Below are positions 12,500 through 24,419 of a DNA stretch of 64,000 nucleotides, one piece after another. Both the position numbers and the translations under genes were made by a program. The stretch is from Stereum hirsutum FP-91666 SS1 (lineage: Eukaryota; Basidiomycota; Agaricomycetes; Russulales; Stereaceae): NCBI RefSeq assembly GCF_000264905.1, contig NW_006763132.1, positions 3,454,696 through 3,518,695 on the forward strand. The letters run 5' to 3'. The notes below the pieces were generated by a model that saw nothing but the letters and a program-made list of their open reading frames with translations, ran no database searches and was not told the DNA's origin. The stretch's first letter is position 1. Each line of letters starts with the position of its first letter.

Positions 12500-13015
12500 C
12501 ACGCGCAAGGGCGAGGTTGCAGGGTGTGAAAGACATTTGGTCTGTCAACCGCCTTTTATTGAACTCAAGCCGTAAGGTGACATGATAGATTGAACTGCGC
12601 GTGGGCGTGCTGATAGATATTTTGGTTATTGCACCCTCCGAGCCCCTTTCATGTCCTAGTTTTCCTTGGTCGGCACGACTCCTACGCAGGAATGCAGGGA
12701 CAGATCAAGGTCCTACTAGCGTCGCCAAGAAGTTGGACATCTGTCAGATGGCTCTTCCAAACAAGGACAAGAACAGCACTTCGAAGGCAGACAATGGAGC
12801 CATTGCAAAGGTATGTATCAGAGATCAAAGCATGATATACAAAGAAATAGGGTTCGAGTAGACCATGGACGTAGCGTAGTAGAATGCGTGAAGATCATCA
12901 GTTGAATCAAGACAGAGAGAAGATTCGTCACTAGTTTCGTCGAAAGTACAAGGTCAGCATCTCATCCTACTCAATCCACGAAAGCTCCAAGCAAGACCAG
13001 AACTGTACACTCACA
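12500..13015. other. Intergenic region upstream of the phosphodiesterase
   Basis: Contains the phosphodiesterase promoter (AATAAAAG at 12553-12560 on the minus strand, about 55 bp before its ATG) and the 3' flank of YPI1. An 86-codon plus-strand frame at 12601-12861 has no splice context or domain and is not accepted as a gene. Confidence 0.4.
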
Positions 13016-13636
13016 TTACTCTCCTGCCCTTCCTTTACCCTTCTTCGGCCTACCCGGCATAACCTCATACGCATTCCTTTCGTCACTCGATGAATTCTCC
13101 AGTTGATGGACCACACCTCCACCTCCTTCTCTCGCACGCTGACCTGTGCCTCCACCACTTGCACCACCGTCTTCTCGATGTGGATGATGGTGATGATGTC
13201 CGCGATGTGACTGAGAGGGGCGAGCGCGTCCAGAGTCCGAATCCGAGTCTGATTCGGAATCTGACGAGTCTTCATCCGAAGATTCGTCGAATTTCTTGGG
13301 TTTGTGGTAAATGCAACAAACTATATAAACAAAGATGCGTCAATTCTAAGATCCTTGACAGTAAGAGCTGATAGAGAACGCACTTTTGGTCTTCTTCTTA
13401 CCCATCCCCTCATTATCCACCGTATCTTCAACCCACGCAACCCTCGGCCTCGTCCCGGCCGCCCCTCTCAACCTCAACCTCCCCGCAGTAGTTCCGTCCC
13501 CACTTCCATGATCGCCCGCATCGTCGCCTGTTCCAGCACCTTCTGGGCGGGGCTGAGAGTCAGTTACGAGCATTGTACGAGATCCGTCGCCTGGGGCTGA
13601 AGTGGATGGACCGCCTCGAGTCGCTGGGTAGGCCAT
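13016..13636 (-). CDS. YPI1: Type 1 protein phosphatase inhibitor, Ypi1/inhibitor-3 family
   Basis: Small nuclear regulator of the PP1 catalytic subunit (PPP1R11/Ypi1 family). Two exons, 13636-13384 and 13320-13016; 185 aa. Start ATG 13636; the longer frame begins with TTG. Residues about 48-85 carry the family core: GRLRLRG, then RVAW (RVxF-type PP1 docking motif), EDTVDNEGMGKKKTK, then across the intron ICCIYHKPKKFDESSD. The intron is phase 1 and removing it makes the two halves of this hallmark contiguous, which fixes the splice sites. The C-terminus is acidic/Ser-rich, then His- and Gly-rich, ending in a basic PGRPKKGKGRAGE tail. An ATATATATAT run at 13785-13794 may be its TATA element. 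Confidence 0.92.
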
Positions 13637-14162
13637 CGTGTGCGACAGGGGGCTCGTGTAGGAGATCAAGGATGGATCCCCTCTTGCTTATTGTTCAGTT
13701 AGAGGACGACGACAGGGTTATTCTTCAGCAAGCAGATGTTATGGTGGAAGCGAGGCTGGATGAGCTAGTGGGCGTTCGAGGGAAATATATATATCGCTTT
13801 CCGGTCGACGTTCTGGGTGAGGCTCGGCTGGTGGCTGACTAAATTTGTGTGGCACCAAGTGTGGCGTGTCTGGGTATGCCTTTAGCTCTCAAACACCGGG
13901 CCAAAGCCTAAGAATACAGTGACGACTTCCCGGTCATTTGAGAAGAGAAGTAAAAACTATGATACAATGCTACGCAATACAGTTACACGGCCCTCAAGGC
14001 TCATACATATAGATTCATTGGCTCTCGTGTACGGACTCAACGTCTCGAGCCTCCTTGGCATGTAGAGCACAATCTCACGAACTACTTCGTACCGTCTATA
14101 CATCGGGATTCATCACAGATGAACTGATATGGTACTCCCTTGGCGTAATCCACAGAGAAATT
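13637..14162. other. Intergenic region between YPI1 and chitinase
   Basis: Holds the YPI1 promoter (ATATATATAT at 13785-13794, minus orientation) and the chitinase 3' flank. No gene seen. The plus-strand frame over 13573-13842 is a shadow of YPI1 and its promoter. Confidence 0.4.
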
Positions 14163-16178
14163 TCACGAACCGCCTGAAATCAGCGAATCTTTAGTTGTGG
14201 CCCATCAATGTCGCGATGATGATACGTACCGGAAAGCCTCGGAGGGCTACCCACTCTTGATTTTAGTTTCGGAATCGTTGGCGTAGCATCAGCCGGGTGA
14301 CTCGAGGTCTCAGTCGACGACGGACGGAGCGAACTAGACGCAGGCTTCCTCGTCGTAGACGGAGAGGCCGAAGAAGAAGGAATAGGAGGAGCGTTTGCCA
14401 CAATCGCGTTTTTGATGGCCTTGTCGAACCGATGGTTTGCTACCCACGACATCCATAAGTACATGGATAGCACTCCGAATAAGCCAGACACAAGACGAGA
14501 AGTGAGGATATTGAACGAACCATAAGCCTCCGAAGCATCCCAAAGCATCACACCACCCATCGACGAATACTTGTTCTGCGCATCGGTGGCGTACTTCGCA
14601 AGGGTGGTGTTATCGACGTAACCTGTCCCTGCAGCGTCGGAGCTAGCGGGTGCGCCGATGTATACTTTGACGTCTTTGTTGAAGGATTTGGTCTTTGCCC
14701 AGGTGTCCCTATAATATGTACAAGACATTAGCGGCAGAGTTCAGGTTGAATTAACTCGTAGACTGACCACGTATCGAAGTTGTATTCCTGTACAAGCAGA
14801 TACGTTAGTTCATGACTTCCTAGGCGATGATGTCATGCTCTTACACTAGGCTGGTCAAGACCGCAGTAATTATTGTCTGTGATAAAACAAAAAAAATACG
14901 ATGGTCAGCGCCAACGAGCGTCAAGTGGGGAGTTCAACGTACAGAATTGGACATAAACAGCATCGAAGGACGCTTCGTTAAGGGCATCGCCAATATACGC
15001 GTCAGGATAGCTGTAAAAATGGATATCAGTGCCATCTGTAGCGTGGATTGAGTGGAGAACTGAGGTGAACTTACGGGCATTGAGGCGCCGCCGTGATATA
15101 GTACCTAAATGAGGCCCAGTCAGCTTTCCCCACAGGCAAGGCGAGTGCACAAAGCAACATACTGCTTCGAGTCGCCTTTTGCTTTTGCCCGAATTTCGTT
15201 CACGAACGCAGCATAATGTGCTGCGGTTCCACTCTCGATGTCTAGGTCAACCCTGCACCATATCGACCAGCCATCAGCGATCATATTTGGGCCATACGAA
15301 AAAGACCTATGATGCCAAAAAGATGAAGAGCGATCGACGTGCCCGTCTAGCACCGCATCTCCCAAAGGTCTAACGTCGCCATTCCCACCCAAAAAATCAT
15401 CCCAGATCGTATCCGCAAATGTCGTTGCCTCAGCATCCGAGGAGAATCCGACCTTGCCAGTAGCGCCTCCGAGACTCAACTATGGGGAATCCATGGATTA
15501 ACATACGTATTGCGACATCGGAAGAGAAGAGTATGGCGTACCGTGACGATCTTCCCGTTCTTTTGGCATGTTTCGATTTGGGATGCCAGAGCTGAACAAT
15601 CCGCGAGGTCGGTACCTGTGAAGACTGGATCTCCTGAATTGCTGCACGCCTGTGTTGCATGAATATTTCTAATGAGCTGCATATCCACCTTCCGAGGAGT
15701 TCCTTGGATATGAAAGACGTACGTCGGCAAAGTCGATTACAGGTTGGCCGCCCTTGCCCTCAAAGATGTACCTGTGTGGCGAGATGTATGGGCTTAGCGC
15801 CGAGGCCCAGAGTGTTTGGGTGTCGAAGGAAGGGAGAGCAGGGTTATTTACGCACAGGAAAGCTAGGATCACGTTGTCTATCACATCGTCTTCGCAGTAT
15901 GTCGACAGCGATGCTTGTGAACCAGAGGAGTCTTGTCCCCAATAGCTGTTATCCGCCGCAAAAAGTATCAGTCGAACGTTCATTTGGGTGTGAGCGTGCG
16001 AGTACGCACACTGCAAGCTACATTGTTCAGAGGCATCAGTCAATAAAATTAAAGATACGATGAGGTATACGATGCTCACATTGTCGTTCCTGGAAATATT
16101 ATACGTCCCTGAGACAGACCGTACAAACCCCATAGCTAATGTGAAGAATAGCAGCGAAGAAATAATCGTTGAATGCAT
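14163..16178 (-). CDS. Secreted GH18 class III-type chitinase
   Basis: Endochitinase cleaving beta-1,4-GlcNAc polymers in the cell wall or medium. 14 exons: 16178-16080, 16017-16010, 15945-15856, 15771-15723, 15649-15542, 15479-15343, 15252-15163, 15104-15075, 15010-14943, 14876-14845, 14787-14768, 14708-14521, 14439-14230, 14173-14163; 379 aa. Signal peptide about residues 1-24 ([20 protein letters not shown] start). Motifs in order: [26 protein letters not shown], the catalytic DGVDLDIES with the acid Glu, [42 protein letters not shown] Ser/Thr/Pro-rich tail follows with no carbohydrate-binding module. Oddities: exon 2 is 8 nt, the last exon 11 nt, and the intron after exon 6 uses a GC donor (GG|GCACGT). 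All phases agree, so the gene looks intact. TATA element TATAAA on the minus strand at 16285-16290. Confidence 0.93.
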
Positions 16179-18094
16179 GAAGGATACCATATCGACGACA
16201 AGCGCGAGCAACACCAATGACAATATGCCAGGGAGCGTGGAGGATCGAAAGAACCCTAGCTTTTCACCAGCTCATACTTCCCACTTTATATGCATCCAGT
16301 TCACCATTCACTTCCATCCACTCACACTTCGAAGTCCACATCATCACCACGGTTTCTCAACCTTATGGAAACAAAGCATACGCCAACCCAGCCGCAACCC
16401 CTTTCCTAATCATGACGCCAACGCATTGACCCATCGACGCTGCACTGGTGAGAAGCACATCGACAGGGCAGACTCGCCAGTCCACCAAATCGCGAATCGC
16501 GAGAGATATCTCCGATTGCGCGTAATGTGCTGGCCTATGGTCTCCATCTAGACCACGTCGTATCACGCCGAACATACTCAAAATGTACTCTTCAGCCGGT
16601 TTTAGACCAGGAAAGGGCCATGAAACACGCAAATTCCTCGGTGACCGTGTTTTGAGTTGTACTGAGCATATTGCCTGGCCTGAGAATACGTGGCAGACAG
16701 TCGTTGCATGTGTTGTACACACAGGTACGGCACAGGTAGTGGCATGACCGAGACCAAGACCAACATTGACACGGTAGCACGCATGAACGCAAACCAGGGT
16801 AGAGCAGGATCAAGGTACGGCAGCGAGGCACAGAGCAGTGGTATGTTCGCTGCATTGTACAGAGGGGGTTTGGATGGCCGGATGAAGATGAGCTGGCAAA
16901 TAGACAAGGTGAGAAATGTCACAGGTGATTGAGGAAGAACTATGGGAAAACCGCAGGGAGCGTGCCGCCTGCTCCGGGGAACAGCAGCTGATCTAGATGA
17001 GCTTTGAGAAACATCGCGGTCAACCCTCCGGAACTCGAACTTGGACTGAGTATGAGGACAGATGAGGACGCGACATTGTGCTGGTAAGGCTCTGGCTTGA
17101 TGCGAAGGGGCAAGAAGGCGCTTCACATTACCGCTAACGCAACGAGCATAGGTTTGACAAGAATTTGATGAACGCAGACCAGGACGTTGAGTATTGAGCG
17201 CAGATGTGCAGAGTGATCGCACGGTCATGATCACCTACTTAGTCGACAGAGATGATGGATGAAGGAGTGTCAGATCACATTGACACTGAATCTTGCGCTG
17301 GCGTTATGGAACGTGAGCAGAATTTCAGAACATCGTTCCAATACCAGAGCAAGTATGTGATGACTGCGTGAGAGATAGTTCAACATGGTTGACCGACAAC
17401 AGCGAGATGAAAATTGGCCATGGCTGTGTTCCGCGATCTGGTCGGTCCAGGTGGAGGCGGATTTAAGGATGAACTCGCCAAGGGGATAGATATGCTCAAA
17501 ATACCGAAGATGCGGGTGATGTCCAGAGAAAATCACCTAGGTCACCCAGAGACGGCCAAAAGAAAGTCGTCGTGCGAGCTTGCTTGCAACGAGCGGAAGG
17601 AGACATCGGAGATGTGCGGACAGAGCAATATTGAGGTAATCTTATCATTCTCAAAAAGATAAGATCAAGATCTAACACAAGATATGGAACGAAACGCAGA
17701 GCGGCTGCACAGCAGACCGAATAATGGTAGAGGTAGGAAGAGATGGACGACGATCGGTGCAATGAACCGGATGGAAGAGGATCATGAAAGCGCGTGACGT
17801 AGGGATACAGATACAAAGTGAGTTAGTTATACAGATAGGTCGTGAAGTATGCTAGGATTGTCCAACCGAAGGACCCTGATCACGACAAATGAAAGCGAAG
17901 GACGAAGATAAGAGGAAGACCGGAATTGGCTTGGTCATGTCCAGAACGAACAAACGGGGACGGGTTGAAGAAGATGCAATGCGACGAAAACGAGGATAGC
18001 GTGGATTATAGGTGGGGAATGCGGTTGGAGGGGTATTGGGATGGACTAGAAGGTCTCTATTCTCAGGTCATGACACAGTAGCGAGTGCACCCAG
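16179..18094. other. Intergenic region with possible unrecognised minus-strand exons
   Basis: Contains the chitinase promoter. Two minus-strand segments could be exons. One, about 16940-16745, is hydrophobic and includes PVTFLTLSICQLIFIRP and LPWFAFMRATVSMLVLV. The other, about 16700-16363, ends in AAGLAYALFP and a stop. I could not join them into one model with good splice sites and recognise no family, so no gene is called. Confidence 0.3.
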
Positions 18095-19096
18095 TTATGC
18101 GTAGAATGTGCTGAAAAATATAGGTGCTGATCGTCAACAACGTGAATTGTGATAGGAGAAAAGAGGAGAAAGTACTCACCCCATGGGAGTCGTGCATATC
18201 GGCTTGAAGTCTGGTCGGCCGGAGTCAACAAAGTGCTCGAGCACGTCTTCCCAGTCATCACGGATGTCCCAAGCGATCGATGCCGGAGGATCTACTTCGA
18301 CGGGCATGACCTGGTTGATGCCGTCGCACTGAATGAGAACGACGCAGCAGCCAATGCCACCATTTCGTCTGCAGCGATCTTCACGGCGTTGGATGTCAGC
18401 GGCGACAAGGGGGTCCTGGCTCGTGACAAAGGTTCTGGGTACGATATGCGTCCCGCTGACAGCGAACCTATACAAAGAGCGCAGGGTCAGTTCTGAGTAT
18501 CGAAACAGCATGTCGAGTCCATCATTGAAACATACTGTCGGTGAGAGTCTCCTGTCGGTCGATAGGTGAGCTCTATGAGGAGCGCGTTTTGCCGGATGTT
18601 TGAAGGTAGGCGCTTGAGCTGGAGCGCCTGGAAGCCACACCATTGGAGAAGGTTTTGGTGGAAAGAGGTGAACTTGCGGAGCATCTTAGAGAGGTTCTGA
18701 TCGCCATAGTCGACAGATCTCGGCTGCTGCTTCATAGCAGCTACTTGTGCGACGGTATGTTTGCAGATGGCTTTGTGAGATGGCCAGTGGATCTTCTGGC
18801 ATTCTTGTGACTGTGGCACGAGTATGAGCGTGGAGTTGAACCATCAGGGAGAAAGATAAGACGTACACAGTAGTTGGTGGTCATCTATACGAGATGTATG
18901 CAAACCGATCAGCGCAAAGTTTGTTGATGCGAAGAAACATTGTGAAACGTACGCAGCCACCGCAAAGACGAAACTGCTTGATGGCGGGTTGCTCGATGGC
19001 GCCACATTGATCGCACATCCGAGTAGCCCTTTGTCTAACCACGTGAGGAGGGGGTGTGTAGTAGTTTGCGGCAGCGGGAGAAGCGTAGTAAGTCAT
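18095..19096 (-). CDS. MYND zinc-finger protein, N-terminal MYND
   Basis: Protein of 246 aa with an N-terminal MYND finger, a zinc-binding protein-interaction module; cellular role unknown. Five exons: 19096-18953, 18884-18867, 18810-18536, 18467-18180, 18110-18095. The MYND finger (residues about 28-65) is assembled across two introns: CDQCGA, FRLCGGC, then NYCSQECQKIHWPSHKAIC. The remainder contains SNIRQNALLIELTYRP, GTHIVPRTF and IQRREDRC, a layout seen in many uncharacterised basidiomycete MYND proteins. Exon 2 is only 18 nt and the last exon 16 nt. A TATATAAA box on the minus strand at 19185-19192 lies about 90 bp before the ATG. Confidence 0.85.
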
Positions 19097-22000
19097 GGCG
19101 GTAGAGTTTGGTGTTGTCGGAAGTATCGACAGGAGGAGATCTCAGTCTTGGGATATTGTGTTGAGCACTGGCCATTGTTCGACGTTTATATAGATGAAAG
19201 CTGGAGTGCAACACCTATCTTTGGAGAACCCGTTGGATCTTCGGTGCGTTTGCACGAAGATGTGATCTCGTTGGAAGACAAAAGTGTCGGCCCATCGCTG
19301 TCTCAGGCTTGTCGGGCGAACGCGTGTTACCACCCGTTCTTTTTGTCTTGTCCGTCGTCAACCTGAAAATATTGGGAAGAGTGGAGATTCCACGAATATG
19401 CCAGACAATAAAGCAAGAAAGAGAGTTCCCGACGCGTGAGCGGTGCAAACACAAAAAGGAGTGAGGCCAGGACGACTTCCTTTCCGGATTAGGCAAATAT
19501 GAAGAAGTAAGCGCCTGTTTAATTCTCTCCCAACCACTCGGCGCAGCGTTGACTGGATGAGCTTGACGGTAGCCTCTATCAACTTGAGACAATACTCGGT
19601 CTTGATCGCCTTTGTCTATGGCTGCCCTTCCATTCTGTAGGCTCCTCAAAATGTATCTGAGCGCGCAATATCTCCCGGGACGACTTACTCCATCAGTGCG
19701 GCGAGGAATCTGCTCGAGCAACCATTGCCAATCCTGGGACAGGCGGCGTCCATGTGATGCTTACGAACGTCGAAGTCAATTATAACGGTGCAAGCTTGAT
19801 GAAAGCAAGATGTCGTCAAAGGGAGAATGGTAACGAAAGACCTTTGTCTCGCCGACTCATTTTCGGTGGTCTTCTCTTCTCACATTGGGTCCGCTCTTCC
19901 GTCCATGGAAAAAATCGTGTACATATGACCCATATGGTTGGTTTTGCTCCAGATGCATACGTATACAAGGACTAGACTCCACGCATGCAGCTTCTGTGGC
20001 CCCTGACCGCGACGTTTCTGATCGCCCTGGGTCCTTGCTTTGTTTGAGTGGAACGGCGTAGGTTCAAGGTCGGAGAAGAAAGCAACGTCAGAAGCTTGAA
20101 CCCGAAGAAGAACGTGAAGATTGTGTGGTTGAAGCTTCTCGATATTATCCAACGCGGTACGAAGGCGGCTTTGTTGTAGCTGCCTCACGCCCTAGATGAC
20201 GTTGAATTACTCGTAGCATCGTCCTCGTTCCCGCTAGCTTCTAGATGCAGGATCGGCGAGACAAGCTGAGCCCAGAGCATACCAATCATCCTTTTCACAA
20301 GTCGTACCCCGCTTTGCTGAGCGCTCATTAGCCATGTTTGGACGGCGGCCTACGACAATTAGCACATAAATTGGAATAGAGGGTCATCAAAGGAGGCAGA
20401 ATCACTACATCTCAACAAGTAGTTGAGCCTAAAAGTCTTACGTCTTGGCTGTTGCGGGGGGATTGGGTGAGAATCGAGCCAGTCTGAGACAATCTGTGGT
20501 CGGACCAAAGTCATCATGTTCGTGTCTCGACACGAGGCGTTTCGGAGCTTGGAAACGCCACAGTGCCACACCTAAACTCCAACGAAGAGCGAGAGCCGCA
20601 CCAGCCTAGTACCGATACAGTAGATGATTAAACAGGACTATACACCACGAAACTGAACAGTCACGACGCGCAGCCAGCAATGAGAGCGATGAGATGGGCG
20701 ATGGTCAAATGTGGTGGAGGCTCCTTTCTTGATGTCAGCAAGGCTCCCGAGGATATGAGGCGTTTCGATATACAAGGGACTTGACTGGATGTGCAGAAGA
20801 ATCTCGCGGGACGCAGTGAAGAGAAGCATTTGGGCCCTACGCTCGCCCTTATGGAGTATAGCCAGGAATGTTGAAGGCGGTAAAGGAGAAGCACATACTT
20901 GCAACACGCCAGCGCTCCAGTTCTACGAGTTGTTTGGTTCTGTTTTCCACAAGGGGACAGCGTGAGCGCCACCGTGCGCCACTCGACTTGGACTTGAACC
21001 TGGACTTCTGCCGTCTCCCCTGCCTCGAGCTCCTCCTCTCTAGCGGCGAATAACGCTTATATGTGGCTAGTACTGTGTTTAATGATAGCTGTCTTAATCT
21101 CTTGGCCATATATTGTGCCGGCGTGTGGGGCCGCTAATGTCGACGCGTCTCTTGCACCAGCGACTGCGAATCGGATGTGTCGTACCCCTGGTTCTAGAGG
21201 AGAAGACGCGGAGGACTTGAATATAATGAGATGTTGCGCATCGAGCATAACGCCTCTTCAAGAAGTGTCTTTCGCTGGTTCCAAGCTACTTGCGCGGAAC
21301 ATACTGGTCTTCCGACGTCCCGCCTGTTCTATAACGTCTATATTGCACTGGCCTGAGCCTGCCATGATCTATCAGGACTGGCTTCCGCTCGAAGAATTTG
21401 CCCCCAAGGCAAGATAAACATATATGGTTCGTTGAGTCCATGTTATTTCCGAACCTTCCTCCATCTTAATCGTCGTTCCACGGGCCGCATCTAAGGGCGG
21501 GAGGTTTGGATTCTAGACTATCGTTCGATTCAGTGGACAGTTACACAGGCGCACACGCTCCTGAGGATACCTTGCATCCATAAAAAGATCGTATACCTGT
21601 GTGGATCACTGAGAGACGTCTTCCAACACCGCGCCTTGGTCGTGAAAGGAGTGGCGTCGGCGAGCGCGCCCTGCGTATGCCCGGAGACAGGTAAGCTGTT
21701 CCTCGGTTCGATTGCGTTTCAGTTGATGAAACCTTGAACCAGAGTCGCTCTAACCTTTTGAGTCTCAGGGCACGTCCTTGAATACCTCATACACGCATAG
21801 TTTAGACTGCCTCGCTGTGTGGCGCCGTACCCAAAACTTGTCTCAAATACACGATCTCGGATATGTGCCTCGACAACATACCTAGGAGCGTCTTATATCA
21901 GGGATCCGCTGCATTCGCTGCTTCTTCGTTTCCGTTGTTCTCCCGTTGAGCATGCCCGAGGATGGAAATTGATCAAGTATACTGCACATTTACTCACCCC

Positions 22001-22566
22001 TTCAGCAACGAATAGACCGGGAGTGATACTTGTGAAGGGTGAGGCATCTTTCCCTGTCGTGGGACCTTCTGTATACATCAAATATTACCTTCACTTAGAG
22101 AAGTGTGTATCTGCTTCCTGGAAAGAGGTCACGGTCGTTTGCAGTAGTCGATGAGATTGTGACTTCGGCCGTGGCTTTCATCCTTCCTTCCATGCCTGCT
22201 GCGTCGCTCATTCATAAGCATGTTGATGCAGTACCGCACCACTCACGGTCTTACTAACTCTCTTCCCATGCCTACCGTAGGCCTCCTAACTTCAAGCCAG
22301 CTTGCGCTCAGAGTCAACGAGGCACTGGCACGATGTTGAACCTCGGTGTGGCGTCATGATCTAGAGCCGTCGGGACCGAGTCGAGTGGCGTCAGGAGGGT
22401 AGCTTAATCAGCTGTTATCTGATTAACGTCCGTCGGCCTCCATCTCGCAGTCCATTTTCGATTTTCGATCTTCGTCAATAAAAGTCATCATCCAACTTGC
22501 AGTTGAACTGTAGGTATCCCTGTAGCCTCGTCGACCCTTCACTATCCTGAACCCATCACACTCGTC
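19097..22566. other. Long intergenic stretch, no gene recognised
   Basis: Beyond the MYND promoter (TATATAAA, 19185-19192, minus) I see no open frame with splice context or domain in about 3.4 kb. Two adjacent small inverted repeats occur near 20522-20559: GTGTCTCGACAC, then GGCGTTTC and GAAACGCC with an 8-nt loop. The last 100 bp are the 5' leader of the dioxygenase gene (AATAAAAG at 22477-22484). Confidence 0.4.
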
Positions 22567-24097
22567 ATGGACCCACTTATTTCTCAGCATTTCCTTTCGC
22601 TTCCTCGTCCGGATGTCTTACAGCCCTCTCAAGCGGGTGTGGTCGATACCACTACTCTTGCCGCGCACGATTTCGACGTCGATACCCGAACAGGATTTAT
22701 GCCCCCTGAAGCCCCGCTTCAGCGCTTGCCGGAGCAATGGCAGTCATGGGAGGTCTTACTCGACTCGGCGCAGGCGCAAAGACTGAAACTGGGGCGGGAT
22801 GAAACAACGACGTACGAAGATATGGTTAAATCGGAGTCATGGCGTATCCGTGTCCGACAGGTACGTCTTAGTTGGATTCGGACCTACGCTTAAGCTTATA
22901 TCAAGCGCTGCGTAGCTTTCGGAGTTATCTACCTCGGACCTGAACAGCTCAGAACAACTCCTTCGAAGAGCACATCATGTCCTCGCATGGATCATGCATT
23001 TCTACATCCATACCTTATCCCCCGACTCCGACGTTCGCATCCCTTCCTCCATCACCATCCCCCTCCTTACGATATGCGCACAACTTCAACTCCCACCCGT
23101 TCTTACCTACTCCGACGACGTCCTCTACAACTGGGCGCTTAAGGAGCATACGCCACCCGGAACTTTGCCCAATCTAGATAACATTCGGTGCCTCACTCTT
23201 TTCACCGGAACGAAGGACGAGGAGGAGTTTTACCTCTCCAGCGCGCGCATCGAGCTTCGTGGCGTCGAAGCTCTCGACCTCATGCGAGCTACCATGGACG
23301 AACTCTTCGTGGGCGACAGTATCGCCCTCCGTCGTATCGTACGCTACCTTCGCTCGCTAGCAACGGTGATCGACGACCTCTCCAGAGTCCTCCTTACTGT
23401 CCGCGATGGGTGCTCGCCCGACGTCTTCTACCGCGACATCCGGCCTTGGTTCGCGGGCCACGACTCCGGGAAACAAAAGTGGCACTTCGAAGGCCTGGAG
23501 GATCACCCAGAGCTCACGTATCCCACCGAGCTCTCTGGACCCAGCGCAGGCCAGAGCTCCCTCGTCCATGCTATCGATATTTTCCTAGGCGTCGATGAGT
23601 ACTCGCATTCCGACTCCCTCACGGGTCATTACGGGTCGAAGCCCTCGGTGGCGGCGTCTGGGTCGGAGCAGAAGAAGCTTGCGTTCCTGGAGAGAATGCA
23701 GCTGTACATGCCCCGCCACCATCGTAATTTCCTTCGTCATCTGTCCTCTGACCCTCGCCCGCTCCGGGAGGCAGTAGAGCGCAGCAGTGGGCGCGTTGGA
23801 CAGGAGCTCCGCGAGGCTTATAACGCTACCGTCCGGTCGATGAAGGCGTTTCGGGACGCTCACATGAAAATCGTGGCTTTGTATATCATCGGACCTTCGA
23901 GGAGGTTCAACGTTCCTGGACAAGACACGAAGACTACGCCCCCAGCAACCACTATTGAGGATGATGGGACGGCAGTGCTCAAGGGCACGGGTGGAACTGA
24001 CTTGGTCAGGTTCTTGAAAGGCGTGCGGGATAGGACGGCTGGTGCAATTATTGAGAAGCGACCCGGCTCGAGCTCGAGCTCGTCATCTTCCACCTAA
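22567..24097 (+). CDS. IDO: Indoleamine 2,3-dioxygenase
   Basis: Haem dioxygenase opening the indole ring of L-tryptophan to N-formylkynurenine, first step of the kynurenine/NAD route; cytosolic. Two exons, 22567-22860 and 22916-24097; 491 aa. Recognisable blocks in order: RLPEQWQSWE, LLRRAHHVLAWIMHFYIH (spliced region), HFEGLEDHPE, AGQSSLVHAIDIFLGV, MQLYMPRHHRNFLRHL, the RDAHMKIVALYI helix with the likely proximal haem His, and GTGGTDLVRFLKGVRDRT near the C-terminus. It ends in a poly-Ser tail. Length and architecture fit fungal IDOs. It is followed at once by three methyltransferases on the same strand and an FAD monooxygenase, which may indicate a dedicated role in secondary metabolism rather than NAD synthesis (inference). 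Confidence 0.93.
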
Positions 24098-24419
24098 ATC
24101 GCTCATGACATCATATGGATGCTTTGGACTTGTAGAATTATTCTTATCTGCCTTACATTATCGACACTGCTACGCATCCATCCTATCCGTTTCGTGGGTA
24201 GCATCAGAACATCACTGCTGTATTTCACTCGCCTTCTTTAGGCTTTGCACCCTGTGTGCAGTACAGTTGAAATAGTAGATCTATATCGCTCGACCCTTTC
24301 GTCGGCCCTACGTCCGAGCTCGAGTCAATCATCCTCAGGCTCGACAGGGCTTTATCGTGCGTATAAATATGGGTGCGTTTTCGTGCTCCTCTTATCTCTT
24401 TCTGCCATCTATTGTCATC
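24098..24419 (+). promoter_or_regulatory. Promoter of methyltransferase A with TATA box
   Basis: Intergenic 322 bp. TATAAATA at 24362-24369, 51-58 bp before the ATG at 24420. The box and its spacing recur, with variants, before the other two copies. Confidence 0.55.

Noticed and set aside
12601..12861. 86-codon plus-strand frame
   Set aside because: No homology recognised, no splice context, lies in the promoter-side spacer of the phosphodiesterase.
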